DNA from: Gammaproteobacteria bacterium
GTDB taxonomy: Bacteria > Pseudomonadota > Gammaproteobacteria > UBA6429 > Thiohalophilaceae
Assembly (NCBI GenBank): GCA_024275115.1
Contig: JAJRZT010000041.1
Location: forward strand, 1-64,000
DNA length: 64,000 bases
Direction: 5' to 3'
Made by a program: the position numbers and the translations under genes. The notes under the pieces were generated by a model. It saw nothing but the letters and a program-made list of their open reading frames with translations, did no database searches and was not told the origin of the DNA. The number at the start of each line of letters is the position of its first letter. Position 1 is the stretch's first letter. Below, piece by piece: positions 39,375-49,495 of the stretch.

Positions 39375-40175
39375 ATGGACGAAAATAAAACTCTGGTTAA
39401 AGTTCGCGATTTAAAATTTTCCCGCGGTGGACGGATGATTTTTGATGGCGTGAATCTGGATATTCAGCGCGGTAAAATCACCGTGATAATGGGCCCGAGT
39501 GGAACCGGTAAAACAACCTTGTTACGGCTTATTGGTCGGCAGCTCAAACCAGTCGAAGGTTCAATTATTGTCGATGGTGAAGAGGTGACAACACTGGGGC
39601 ATCGACGCTTATACGAATTACGCAAACGTATGGGCATGTTATTTCAGAACGGTGCCTTGCTCACCGACTTAAACGTGTTTGAAAACGTGGCTTATCCCAT
39701 TCGTGAACATACCAATTTGTCAGAAGAATTAGTCCGCACCCTTGTTTTAATGAAGTTACAAGCGGTGGGCTTGCGGGGTGCGCGTGATTTAATGCCGGCT
39801 GAATTATCGGGTGGCATGGCGCGGCGGGTTGCCCTGGCACGTGCGATTGCACTTGACCCAATGATGATCATGTACGACGAACCCTTTACCGGCCAGGATC
39901 CTATTTCAATGGGGGTGCTGGTGCGTTTAATTCGTAATTTGAATAATGCACTGGGTTTAACCAGTGTGGTTGTGTCCCATGATATTGAAGAAGCATCGTC
40001 CATTGCCGATTATATTTATCTGTTATCGGGCGGCAAGGTGGTGGCGCATGGCACAACGGACGATTTAGCCAATTCCGACTCTGAATGGGCGCAACAGTTT
40101 ATGAAAGGCAAGCCTGATGGCCCAGTGCCATTTCATTTTCAATCTCAACCTTATGCAGACGATCTCAATATATGA
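39375..40175 (+). CDS. mlaF: Mla ABC transporter ATP-binding protein MlaF
   Basis: The ATPase (266 aa) of the MlaFEDB complex in the inner membrane, which handles phospholipids between membranes. Walker [10 protein letters not shown] is at about 38-46, the signature [14 protein letters not shown] and Walker [14 protein letters not shown] follow. The C-terminal extension that contacts MlaB is present. The stop overlaps the mlaE start by 4 bases (ATGA). Confidence 0.97.
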   Translation: MDENKTLVKVRDLKFSRGGRMIFDGVNLDIQRGKITVIMGPSGTGKTTLLRLIGRQLKPVEGSIIVDGEEVTTLGHRRLYELRKRMGMLFQNGALLTDLNVFENVAYPIREHTNLSEELVRTLVLMKLQAVGLRGARDLMPAELSGGMARRVALARAIALDPMMIMYDEPFTGQDPISMGVLVRLIRNLNNALGLTSVVVSHDIEEASSIADYIYLLSGGKVVAHGTTDDLANSDSEWAQQFMKGKPDGPVPFHFQSQPYADDLNI

Positions 40176-40948
40176 TAAGCCAGATTCAGTCACTCGGACA
40201 TAAAGCGTTAGGTTTTTTTCAGCGCTTAGGCCGTGGCCATATTCTTATTGCTGATATATTAAAAGGCCAGCCCGCACTCTTTTTACGCCCGAGTTTAATC
40301 ATCCAGCAACTTTATTCTGTGGGCGTGCTGTCAATCCTTATTGTTGTGGTCTCCGGTTTTTTTGTTGGTATGGTCATGGGTTTGCAAGGCTATAACACGC
40401 TGGTTGATTTTGGTGCAGAAGAATCGTTAGGCGTGATGGTGGCTTTGACTTTAGTACGGGAGTTAGGGCCGGTTGTAACGGCATTGCTATTTGCAGGACG
40501 GGCTGGCTCGGCACTCACCGCTGAAATTGGTTTAATGAAAGCAACCGAGCAATTATCTGCAATGGAAATGATGGCGGTCGACCCCATTCGGCGAGTGCTC
40601 GCGCCACGTTTTTTAGCCGGTTTTATTTCAATGCCATTACTTGCGGCCATGTTTAGCGCAGTGGGTGTACTCGGTGGCTATTTTGTCGGGGTTGGTTTAC
40701 TGGGTGTGGATGAAGGTGCTTATTGGTCGCAAATGCAGGCCAGCGTTGACCTTTATGAAGATATTCTTAATGGCGTAATAAAAAGTATTGTATTTGGTTT
40801 TGTGGTGACATGGATTGCGGTTTTTGAAGGTTATGATGCGATACCCACATCCGAAGGCGTTAGCCGCGCCACAACACGTACGGTGGTGCATTCATCGCTG
40901 GCGATTTTAGGTTTAGACTTTATTTTAACCGCACTCATGTTTAATTAA
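40172..40948 (+). CDS. mlaE: Mla ABC transporter permease MlaE
   Basis: A 258-residue MlaE/DUF140 permease with about five membrane helices and the conserved [17 protein letters not shown] and [17 protein letters not shown]-type stretches, which form the coupling region with MlaF. It is the membrane part of the MlaFEDB complex and overlaps mlaF by 4 bases. Confidence 0.96.
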   Translation: MISQIQSLGHKALGFFQRLGRGHILIADILKGQPALFLRPSLIIQQLYSVGVLSILIVVVSGFFVGMVMGLQGYNTLVDFGAEESLGVMVALTLVRELGPVVTALLFAGRAGSALTAEIGLMKATEQLSAMEMMAVDPIRRVLAPRFLAGFISMPLLAAMFSAVGVLGGYFVGVGLLGVDEGAYWSQMQASVDLYEDILNGVIKSIVFGFVVTWIAVFEGYDAIPTSEGVSRATTRTVVHSSLAILGLDFILTALMFN

Positions 40949-40974
40949 TTTAGGTTCGTTTTAGGAGAAAACAA

Positions 40975-41532
40975 ATGACAACACGTATTGCAGAAATCTG
41001 GGTGGGGCTGTTTGTTGCTGCAGGCATAGCCGCTTTGTTTATGCTGGCGATGCAAGTGAGCAATTTAAGCACCTATAATTCAGACAGTGGCTACGATGTT
41101 ACCGCCTATTTTGAAGACATTAGCGGTTTAAAAGTGCGCTCGCCGGTGACCATGTCGGGCGTGCGTATTGGCCGGGTTAAATCGATAAGCTTTGATAAAG
41201 AACGTTTAAGTGCATTAGTGACAATGGAAATAGAAGGTGAGTATGACACCTTGCCAGATGATTCGTCAGCCAGTATTTATACGGCCGGTTTACTGGGTGA
41301 AAAATACATTGGTCTGGAACCCGGTGCGGGTTCGAATGACTGTGAAGATATCACTTTAGATGACAGCGGCGAAATTAAAATCGAAGAATCTACAGATAAA
41401 GATTGTAAGCCGAGTACATTGCAACAAGGTTCGGAAATTAAATTGACCCAGGATTCACTGGTGTTGGAAAAATTAATTGGTCAGTTCATTTCTAAATTCC
41501 TGGATGATGATAAAAAGGACACTGCTAAATGA
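40975..41532 (+). CDS. mlaD: Mla substrate-binding protein MlaD (MCE domain)
   Basis: A 185-residue inner-membrane MCE protein: one N-terminal membrane helix (about 8-26) and a periplasmic MCE domain (about 35-120, with VTAYFEDISGLKVRSPV and SIYTAGLLGEKYIGLEPG). In E. coli MlaD forms a hexamer with a central hydrophobic pore. A good ribosome site (TAGGAGA) precedes the ATG. The stop overlaps mlaC by 4 bases. Confidence 0.95.
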   Translation: MTTRIAEIWVGLFVAAGIAALFMLAMQVSNLSTYNSDSGYDVTAYFEDISGLKVRSPVTMSGVRIGRVKSISFDKERLSALVTMEIEGEYDTLPDDSSASIYTAGLLGEKYIGLEPGAGSNDCEDITLDDSGEIKIEESTDKDCKPSTLQQGSEIKLTQDSLVLEKLIGQFISKFLDDDKKDTAK

Positions 41533-42155
41533 TTTTAAATAATATCTCAAAATATTCTGTTATTTTTATGGGGCTTGTTGCCTTAATGATTGCGCCTGCT
41601 TATGCTAATCCAGCAGATGAACCTCAAGCGCTGGTAAAAAACACAACAGAAAAAATGTTTGCGAAATTAAAAGCAGAAAAACAAAATCTGGATAAGAATC
41701 CACAACTTGTTTATGGCCTGGTGAGTGACATTGTGTTGCCGCATTTTGACTTTATTACCATGTCAAAATGGGTGTTGGGTAAAAATTGGCGAAGTGCTTC
41801 AAGGGCGCAAAAAATAGGTTTTATTAAAGCCTTTAGAGAACTCATGGTGCGAACCTATTCCGTTGCATTACTTGAATATACTGACAGCAAGATTAGCTAT
41901 AAACCATTACGTGGTGATCTGTCTACAGGTGATGTTACGGTTAAAACACAGGTTGAGACGGATAAGGGTAGTCCAGTTGCGATTAATTACAGCCTGCATA
42001 AAAAGAAAAAGGGCTGGAAAGTTTATGATATATCAGTTGAAGGGGTAAGCCTGATTGCGAATTATCGAACTACGTTTGCTTCTGAAGTAAAACAGAAAGG
42101 GCTCGATTCACTTATTGCCCGGTTACAGAAACATAACAAGAAAAAAGAGGCTTAA
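41529..42155 (+). CDS. mlaC: Periplasmic phospholipid carrier MlaC
   Basis: A 208-residue periplasmic protein with a signal peptide (cleavage near YANP, about 26-30) and the Tol_Tol_Ttg2 fold (IVLPHFDFITMSKWVLGKNWRSAS, then YKPLRGD...VTVKTQV, GWKVYDISVEGVSLIANYR). It ferries phospholipid between MlaA in the outer membrane and MlaFEDB. It overlaps mlaD and is followed 5 bases later by mlaB. Confidence 0.95.
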   Translation: MILNNISKYSVIFMGLVALMIAPAYANPADEPQALVKNTTEKMFAKLKAEKQNLDKNPQLVYGLVSDIVLPHFDFITMSKWVLGKNWRSASRAQKIGFIKAFRELMVRTYSVALLEYTDSKISYKPLRGDLSTGDVTVKTQVETDKGSPVAINYSLHKKKKGWKVYDISVEGVSLIANYRTTFASEVKQKGLDSLIARLQKHNKKKEA

Positions 42156-42160
42156 GCGCA

Positions 42161-42481
42161 ATGTCCACCGCTAGCATTGAAGGTGTCAGCATTAAAAAAG
42201 TATCGGATACACATTTTTCGGTGGAAGGTGTGTTAATGATGCACACCGTCATGTCCATTTTAAATGAAGTGGCTAGCAACTTTAATTCACAAAAAGAAAT
42301 CAGCATTGATTTCGCCGCAGTGAAAAACAGTGACAGTGCCGCTGTTGCATTAATCGTTTCCTGGCTGGCTAAAGCTAAAACACGAAATATTAAACTTCAT
42401 TTACTCAACTTACCTCAGCAAATACTGGATATTGCAACCGCCAGCGATTTACTGGAAATATTGCCAATCGAAAGCAGCTGA
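42161..42481 (+). CDS. mlaB: STAS-domain protein MlaB
   Basis: A 106-residue cytosolic STAS domain that binds MlaF and activates the transporter. The core pattern FSVEGVLMMHTVMSILNEV and IDFAAVKNSDSAAVALIVSWL fits the fold, with the SDSAAV segment in the place of the conserved Ser/Thr. It ends the mlaFEDCB cluster, the same order as in E. coli. Confidence 0.9.
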   Translation: MSTASIEGVSIKKVSDTHFSVEGVLMMHTVMSILNEVASNFNSQKEISIDFAAVKNSDSAAVALIVSWLAKAKTRNIKLHLLNLPQQILDIATASDLLEILPIESS

Positions 42482-42550
42482 TATTTCTCCCGATAAAAGC
42501 ATTGCAGGGGGCTATTTCAGCCGTATTGTTCAATTTTTTGGCAAATTATT

Positions 42551-42568
42551 GTATTTAGCGCTAAATAC
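42551..42568. promoter_or_regulatory. 18-bp perfect palindrome upstream of ibaG-murA
   Basis: GTATTTAGCGCTAAATAC reads the same on both strands. It begins 8 bases after a possible -35 TTGGCA (42538-42543) and covers the matching -10 window, so an operator is plausible. It lies between mlaB (ending 42481) and ibaG (42651). Ten bases of it (GTATTTAGCG) recur at 38284-38293, upstream of the PhnD-like gene. The binding protein is unknown. Confidence 0.45.
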
Positions 42569-42650
42569 GGCATAAATTCCTGTGCCTTGGTATCAATCAC
42601 AGGCTAAAATAGCGCCCATAGTTTATCCCCCTATATTACAAGGTGTACCA

Positions 42651-44173
<1,523 letters not shown>

Positions 44174-44188
44174 AATCAATTATATATC

Positions 44189-44286
44189 GTCAACGGGGTA
44201 TGCACCCCGCTGACGACCAAAGGGGAGAGCTCCGCTTCTCCCCTTTGGAAACCCCAACGGTTTTGTGCCCGCCGCAAGCGGACGGG
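44189..44286. repeat. Block of three consecutive hairpins between murA and hisG
   Basis: Stem 1: 44189-44214, GTCA.CGGGG with CCCCG.TGAC. Stem 2: CCAAAGGGGAGA (44217-44228) with TCTCCCCTTTGG (44237-44248), a perfect 12-bp stem with an 8-base loop. Stem 3: CCCGCCGC (44268-44275) with GCGG-A-CGGG (44278-44286). No U-run follows any of them, so this is unlikely to be a simple terminator. REP-like palindromic repeats are a good guess; the GC-rich sequence differs from the flanks. Confidence 0.6.
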
Positions 44287-44327
44287 GAATTTAGATTAAA
44301 GCTTAAACTAAAAATATAAGTGCAAAA

Positions 44328-44963
44328 ATGATGACAACACGTATAACCATCGCCTTATCGAAAGGGCGTATTTTTAAAGAAACCTTACCGCTGCTGGCAC
44401 ATGCCGGAATAGTCCCCGTGGACGATCCGGAAACAAGCCGTAAGCTTATTTTGGATACCAATGACGACAATGTAAAACTGGTCATCATTCGTGCTTCCGA
44501 TGTGCCAACTTATGTACAGTACGGCGCGGCCGATATTGGTGTTGCTGGCAAAGATGTTTTAATGGAACACGGCGGTGAAGGTTTATATGAACCGTTAGAC
44601 TTAAAAATTGCCCAGTGCCGTTTAATGACCGCCGGGCCGGTTAATGCACCTGAACCACAAGGCCGGTTACGCATTGCAACCAAGTTTGTTAATTGCGCGC
44701 GTCGTTATTATGCCGAGCAAGGTCAGCAGGTTGAAATTATCAAACTGTATGGTTCTATGGAATTAGCCCCGATAGTCGGTTTGGCCGACCGAATAGTTGA
44801 TTTGGTGGATACCGGCAACACACTAAAAGCCAATGGCCTGGAGCCGATGGAACATATTGCGGATATCAGTTCGCGGCTGGTTATTAATAAAGCCTCAATG
44901 AAAATGAACCATGATGTGATGCAAAAATTTATTGATAAAATTGCCGAAGCTGTTTCTAAATAA
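44328..44963 (+). CDS. hisG: ATP phosphoribosyltransferase, short form HisG
   Basis: The first enzyme of histidine synthesis (211 aa). The length and the lack of a C-terminal regulatory domain mark the short HisG, which needs HisZ as regulatory partner; hisZ is not in the window. Conserved [18 protein letters not shown] and [16 protein letters not shown] are present. ATG codons occur in tandem at 44328 and 44331. It is followed 22 bases later by hisD. Confidence 0.96.
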   Translation: MMTTRITIALSKGRIFKETLPLLAHAGIVPVDDPETSRKLILDTNDDNVKLVIIRASDVPTYVQYGAADIGVAGKDVLMEHGGEGLYEPLDLKIAQCRLMTAGPVNAPEPQGRLRIATKFVNCARRYYAEQGQQVEIIKLYGSMELAPIVGLADRIVDLVDTGNTLKANGLEPMEHIADISSRLVINKASMKMNHDVMQKFIDKIAEAVSK

Positions 44964-44985
44964 AAAATAACTTGTTTCAATATTT

Positions 44986-46290
44986 ATGACTATTTCAATT
45001 AAACAACTGAATACAAAGGACGCTGATTTTTGGGCAGCTTTAGACAGCTTGCTGGCCTGGGAAAGTGTGTCCAATGATCAGGTCTTTGCAACGGTAAAAA
45101 ATATTATTGCGGATGTGCGGAATAATGGCGACAAAGCCCTTATCGAGTTAAGCAATAAACTGGATCGTTTGTCTGTTAGCTCAATGGATGAGTTAACAAT
45201 TTCCCCGGCACGTTTAGAGCAGGCACTCGAACAACTTGATCCCACTCAACGCAAAGCTCTTGAAACAGCCGCCAGCCGTATTCGCCTGTATCACGAAAAA
45301 CAACTTATGCCCTCATGGCAATATACAGAAGACGATGGCACCATGCTGGGGCAGCAAATTACGGCTCTGGAAAGTGTGGGTTTGTATGTGCCCGGCGGTA
45401 AAGCCACTTACCCATCGTCAGTTTTAATGAATGCCATCCCCGCTCAAGTGGCCGGTGTGGAAGAAATTGTAATGGTGGTGCCGACACCGGATGGCGAAGT
45501 AAATGATATGGTATTGGCGGCCGCGCAGATTGCTGGCGTAACAAAAGTATTTACCATTGGTGGTGCACAAGCGGTTGCGGCACTGGCCTATGGAACAAAA
45601 ACCATACCGAGCGTGGACAAAATTGTTGGCCCCGGTAATATCTATGTGGCAACTGCAAAGTCGATGGTGTTTGGTAAAGTCGGTATTGACATGATTGCCG
45701 GCCCGTCTGAAATTCTGGTGGTTTGTGATGGTAAAAGTGATCCCGACTGGATTGCAATGGACTTGTTCTCGCAAGCCGAACACGATGAAGATGCGCAATC
45801 TATTTTAGTTTCGCCCGATAAAGCATTTCTAGACACGGTACAAGCCAGCATTAATAAGCTGGTTGTGGAAATGGAACGCAAAGAAATTATAACCACCTCG
45901 TTAAATGATCGCGGTGCAATGATTTTAGTGAAAGACATGGATGAAGCCATACAAGTTGCCAATTACATTGCACCAGAACACCTAGAACTGGCTGTTGATG
46001 ACCCACAAGCAATGGTGGGCAAAATACGCCATGCCGGAGCCATCTTTATGGGGCGTTATACCGCCGAAGCATTAGGTGATTATTGTGCAGGCCCCAACCA
46101 TGTATTGCCAACATCACGCACGGCAAGGTTTAGCTCGCCTTTAGGTGTGTATGATTTTCAAAAGCGCAGCAGTTTAATTATGTGTTCCGAAGAGGGTGCA
46201 TCTGAGCTAGGTAAAGTTGCATCGGTGCTGGCGCGTGGTGAAAGCTTAACGGCACATGCCCGTTCGGCTGAGTATCGGATTAAAAAATAA
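44986..46290 (+). CDS. hisD: Histidinol dehydrogenase HisD
   Basis: A 434-residue zinc enzyme that oxidises histidinol to histidine in two NAD-dependent steps. [25 protein letters not shown] and the [20 protein letters not shown] segment hold the catalytic and metal-binding residues. It lies between hisG and hisC, as in Pseudomonas-type genomes. Confidence 0.97.
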   Translation: MTISIKQLNTKDADFWAALDSLLAWESVSNDQVFATVKNIIADVRNNGDKALIELSNKLDRLSVSSMDELTISPARLEQALEQLDPTQRKALETAASRIRLYHEKQLMPSWQYTEDDGTMLGQQITALESVGLYVPGGKATYPSSVLMNAIPAQVAGVEEIVMVVPTPDGEVNDMVLAAAQIAGVTKVFTIGGAQAVAALAYGTKTIPSVDKIVGPGNIYVATAKSMVFGKVGIDMIAGPSEILVVCDGKSDPDWIAMDLFSQAEHDEDAQSILVSPDKAFLDTVQASINKLVVEMERKEIITTSLNDRGAMILVKDMDEAIQVANYIAPEHLELAVDDPQAMVGKIRHAGAIFMGRYTAEALGDYCAGPNHVLPTSRTARFSSPLGVYDFQKRSSLIMCSEEGASELGKVASVLARGESLTAHARSAEYRIKK

Positions 46291-46352
46291 ATTGCCGTTA
46301 TTCCTGCCTCCTCGGGAGTAACGTATTAGGCATTTAGAGTAACGGGATAACT

Positions 46353-47468
46353 GTGAACAAAGATAAATCCAATAATATCACTTTCTCCATCAAACAATGG
46401 GTGCGCCCAGAAATACGTGCGTTACAGGCTTACCATGTTCCGCCTGCAACCGATTGTATTAAACTCGATGCCATGGAAAACCCCTATCAGTGGCCGGAAG
46501 CCATGGTGGATGAATGGCTGGGTTTAGTTAAAGACGTGGAACTCAATCGTTACCCGGATCCTTCCGCATCACAACTGAAAGATAGCTTAAGAAAAAGCAT
46601 GGCCGTGCCAGCCGGTGCAGATATTTTACTGGGCAATGGCTCAGATGAACTTATTCAAATGTTGCTGATGGCGCTTGCCAACAAAGATAGCAGTGGCAAA
46701 GGGTCAACTGTATTATCGGTTGATCCCAGTTTTGTGATGTATAACATGGTCGCAACGTATACGGGCATGAATTATATCAGTGTGCCATTGAATGACAATT
46801 TTAGTTTAGACGTAGCTGCTTTTATTACTGCAATCGAACAACATACCCCGGCCATTATTTTTATTGCCTACCCAAACAATCCAACCGGTAATTTATTTGA
46901 TCGTAGCGATTTGCAAAAAATTATTAACGCTGCACCGGGTGTCATTGTTATTGATGAAGCCTATCATGCCTTTGCCAACGACAGTTTTATGGATAAAGCA
47001 GGGCAAACAGATAACCTCTTAGTGATGCGTACAGTATCAAAAATGGGGCTTGCTGGTTTACGCCTGGGGCTGCTTGCGGGTAAAACAGAATGGTTAAACG
47101 AGTTTGATAAAGTACGTTTACCATATAACCTGAATGTATTAACACAGGCAACCGCACAATTTGCCTTACAGCATCAGTCGGTACTGGACGAGCAAACGCA
47201 AACTATTTGTAAAAATCGTGCATTACTTTTTGCCGCGTTGTCCGAAATAGAAGGCTTGCAGGTTTATCCTTCTCAGGCGAATTTTATTTTATTTCGTACC
47301 CGCCAGAGTGAGGCTACGGCTATCTTTAATAAATTAAAAGCCGCAGGTGTATTAATTAAAAACTTAAGTCCCGTTGGTGGTGCTTTAACGGATTGCTTAC
47401 GAGTCACGGTGGGAACGCAGGAAGAAAACACCGCATTTATAAAAGCCTTGGCGCTGGCACTTGAATGA
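46353..47468 (+). CDS. hisC: Histidinol-phosphate aminotransferase HisC
   Basis: A PLP-dependent class I/II aminotransferase (371 aa). PLP-Lys230 is in RTVSKMGLAGLRLG; IFIAYPNNPTGN and VIDEAYHAFA are typical. The start is a GTG at 46353. The last 4 bases overlap the next gene (a PAS protein), suggesting co-translation. The his genes hisB/H/A/F are not in the window, so the pathway is split. Confidence 0.95.
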   Translation: MNKDKSNNITFSIKQWVRPEIRALQAYHVPPATDCIKLDAMENPYQWPEAMVDEWLGLVKDVELNRYPDPSASQLKDSLRKSMAVPAGADILLGNGSDELIQMLLMALANKDSSGKGSTVLSVDPSFVMYNMVATYTGMNYISVPLNDNFSLDVAAFITAIEQHTPAIIFIAYPNNPTGNLFDRSDLQKIINAAPGVIVIDEAYHAFANDSFMDKAGQTDNLLVMRTVSKMGLAGLRLGLLAGKTEWLNEFDKVRLPYNLNVLTQATAQFALQHQSVLDEQTQTICKNRALLFAALSEIEGLQVYPSQANFILFRTRQSEATAIFNKLKAAGVLIKNLSPVGGALTDCLRVTVGTQEENTAFIKALALALE

Positions 47469-47941
47469 CGGCCATTAAAACCGATAGCCTTAAAGACTTA
47501 ATGGCCGTGGTTAATTCTGCTGATATTGGCCTGGTTATTTTTGATAAGCACTACCATATTCGTGTCTGGAACCTGTTTATGGTGAACCACAGTGGGCTTA
47601 AGGCCGAATCTTTGATGGGAAAGACGCTGTTCGAGCAATTTCCTGATATAAAAGCCCAGTGGTTTGAAGGAAAAGCACAGCAGTGCATAGCACAAAAGCA
47701 GAAACTATTGTCCACCTGGGAAGAACAATCGTATTTATTCAAATTTAAAAACAGCCGCAGCAAAGCAAAATCGGTTGTCTTTATGTACCAAAATATTACC
47801 TTTATTCCTCTGACATCCGCCAATGGCGAAGTCGACAATTTTGCTATTACTATCAATGATGTAACCGATATTGCCGCCAGTACTCAGCAACTGGATGCCG
47901 TCGTTAGTGAATACTCACATAACAATTCCAAAGATAGCTAA
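47465..47941 (+). CDS. Single PAS-domain protein
   Basis: A 158-residue protein with one PAS domain (about 15-140: ADIGLVIFDKHYHIRVWNLFM, GLKAESLMGKTLFEQFP, ITINDVTDIAASTQ). There is no output domain (no GGDEF, kinase or HTH), so it must act through partners or bind a small molecule. It overlaps hisC by 4 bases and is followed by a new promoter (47977-48005). The link to histidine genes is contextual. Confidence 0.8.
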   Translation: MTAIKTDSLKDLMAVVNSADIGLVIFDKHYHIRVWNLFMVNHSGLKAESLMGKTLFEQFPDIKAQWFEGKAQQCIAQKQKLLSTWEEQSYLFKFKNSRSKAKSVVFMYQNITFIPLTSANGEVDNFAITINDVTDIAASTQQLDAVVSEYSHNNSKDS

Positions 47942-47976
47942 ACGCCTTAAACTTTGCTGATTAAGCACCTTCCTGC

Positions 47977-48005
47977 TTGCGAAACCTATATTAGCAAACT
48001 ATAAT
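47977..48005 (+). promoter_or_regulatory. Sigma70 promoter of the membrane rhodanese gene
   Basis: A -35 TTGCGA (47977-47982) and a perfect -10 TATAAT (48000-48005) are separated by 17 bases. Transcription should begin near 48012, giving a leader of about 33 bases to the ATG at 48045. Confidence 0.65.
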
Positions 48006-48044
48006 ATACCGCTCTTTCAATCTGTATTATTTAAGGTGGTCTCA

Positions 48045-48821
48045 ATGGCTCAGGAATGTAATTTATCTTTCCAGCAACGTAGCTTGTTCCAGCAGGGTTT
48101 TCAGCGCTATTCATCTGCTGAGCTAAAGCAACTGGAGTGGGGTTTGCGTTTTACACCCGCGGCCTGTTCCTTAATTGCGGCATATGGCTTGTTTACGCAA
48201 CAACCGCTTATTTTGTTTTTTGTTGCCTTGCTGGGTATCTGGGCATTTATTTTCCCTGCTGGCCACCCAATGGACTTAATTTATAATCGCATGATTGCGC
48301 CAGCGTTTAATGCAGTTAAATTGCCAAAAAATCCATTTCAGCGTCGTCTGGCCTGTTTTTCAGCCGGGTTGATGAATATTATTGCCGGTACACTTTTTAT
48401 ATTTGAAATGCCGATGGCGGCAATAGTCGTTGGGGTGAGTTTGTTGTTTCTGCAGGTCGTTGTTATTTTCACGCATTTTTGTACTTTGTCATGGATGTAT
48501 GAAGGTGCCATGCGCGCCTTGGGTAAATGGCACAAGCCGGTGGATATTTTTGAAGCCAAGCTGATGTTAAAAGACGGTGTAACCCTGGTGGATGTTCGCA
48601 GTCAAAATGAATTTGCAAAAGATTCGATTGAAGGTGCCCTAAATTTACCGCTGGAAGATCTTGAACAACATATTGAGACCTTTAAAAAGGATAAATGCCT
48701 GCTTTTTTGTAACAGCGGTACCCGTAGCCATATTGCAGCAGAAAAACTTAAAGAGTTTGGCGTTGATGAAATCTATAATTTAGGTGATTTCAGCCGAGCC
48801 AAGTCGATTGTGGGTGTTTAA
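48045..48821 (+). CDS. Membrane-anchored rhodanese (DUF4395-like plus rhodanese domain)
   Basis: A 258-residue protein: the N-terminal half has about four hydrophobic segments (about 38-70 and 107-145), and the C-terminal half is a rhodanese domain (about 165-258). The active-site loop is CNSGTRS with Cys222, a single-domain rhodanese of sulfur-transfer or sulfur-sensing type. The ATG at 48045 is chosen because AAGGTGG (48034-48040) precedes it at normal spacing; a GTG at 48036 lies in that site. It has its own promoter and terminator. Substrate unknown. Confidence 0.85.
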   Translation: MAQECNLSFQQRSLFQQGFQRYSSAELKQLEWGLRFTPAACSLIAAYGLFTQQPLILFFVALLGIWAFIFPAGHPMDLIYNRMIAPAFNAVKLPKNPFQRRLACFSAGLMNIIAGTLFIFEMPMAAIVVGVSLLFLQVVVIFTHFCTLSWMYEGAMRALGKWHKPVDIFEAKLMLKDGVTLVDVRSQNEFAKDSIEGALNLPLEDLEQHIETFKKDKCLLFCNSGTRSHIAAEKLKEFGVDEIYNLGDFSRAKSIVGV

Positions 48822-48840
48822 TTTTTAATATTACCACTGT

Positions 48841-48866
48841 AAAAAAGCGCTTCGGCGTCTTTTTTT
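48841..48866 (+). terminator. Rho-independent terminator after the rhodanese gene
   Basis: AAAAAAGCGC-TTCG-GCGTCTTTTTTT: a short stem closed by a UUCG tetraloop and followed by a run of seven T. It lies 20 bases after the rhodanese stop and separates it from the FNR-controlled ubiT promoter. Confidence 0.65.
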
Positions 48867-48890
48867 ATGTGGGATGCTTTATGTGGGCAG

Positions 48891-48904
48891 TTGATATAGA
48901 TCAA
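48891..48904. promoter_or_regulatory. FNR-type box upstream of ubiT
   Basis: TTGATATAGATCAA matches the FNR/ANR consensus TTGAT-n4-ATCAA at all ten defined positions. It is centred 73 bases upstream of the ubiT ATG. A TATAAT follows at 48941-48946, about 55 bases downstream of the box centre; the exact start is not fixed, so class I or II activation is undecided. The same 14 bases occur at 53064-53077. Confidence 0.75.
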
Positions 48905-48970
48905 TAATAAGATAGAAACAGACGGGCAAATAAAGTTAAGTATAATTTAGTGTAGTAAGATAATTTTCTT

Positions 48971-49477
48971 ATGAAAAACTTGAAGCCTTTAAAGTTATTT
49001 TTACGCAGTGTGCCGGACAGTGTACACAGTCAGTTATTCTGCCGTTTGTGTACGCAATTAATGCGTGGCCAGTCGATAGTGAAAAAACTGCAAAAGCTGG
49101 ACGGTAAAGTTGTTCGCCTGACGATTACCGATACTAAAAATAGCTGGTGCTTTCAATTTACAGCGCAGGGATTAAAAGCTGTTGCAAATAATAATGCAAC
49201 GGTTGATGTGCATATTAAAGGGAGTTTAAAAAGTTTTTTACTGCTTGCAACACATAACGAAGATCCTGACACCTTGTTTTTTAATCAGGAACTTTGTCTC
49301 GAAGGCAATACGGAAGACGGTTTGTATTTACGAAATATTCTGGATGCAATGGAATTTAATACAGCCGCGCATTTACAAAAAGTGTTTGGAACATCCGTGG
49401 CGGATATTGTATCCCCCTTAGTTGAGCGTTTTCAGTTAGGTTCGCGGTTGCAGGCATTGGGGAAGACTTTAATCTAG
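48971..49477 (+). CDS. ubiT: Ubiquinone biosynthesis accessory factor UbiT (SCP2 domain)
   Basis: A 168-residue SCP2-domain lipid-binding protein (VRLTITDTKNSWCFQFTAQGLKAV, VDVHIKGSLKSFLLLATHNEDPDTLFFNQELCLEGNTEDG). UbiT takes the place of UbiJ and lets quinone synthesis run without oxygen, together with UbiU and UbiV, which are encoded convergently next to it. An FNR box lies upstream, fitting anaerobic use. The start ATG at 48971 has only a weak ribosome signal. Confidence 0.92.
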   Translation: MKNLKPLKLFLRSVPDSVHSQLFCRLCTQLMRGQSIVKKLQKLDGKVVRLTITDTKNSWCFQFTAQGLKAVANNNATVDVHIKGSLKSFLLLATHNEDPDTLFFNQELCLEGNTEDGLYLRNILDAMEFNTAAHLQKVFGTSVADIVSPLVERFQLGSRLQALGKTLI

Positions 49478-49495
49478 AAAATTTTGGCACTTCTT

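Noticed and set aside
42582-42650. Upstream start for IbaG and 42872 start for MurA
   Set aside because: BolA and MurA families begin at MEPSQVEEL and MDKLIISGG; the extensions are not conserved and the ribosome site fits the later start.
44189-44286. Attenuator or leader peptide for the his genes
   Set aside because: No short frame rich in His codons is present, and the stems have no U-run.
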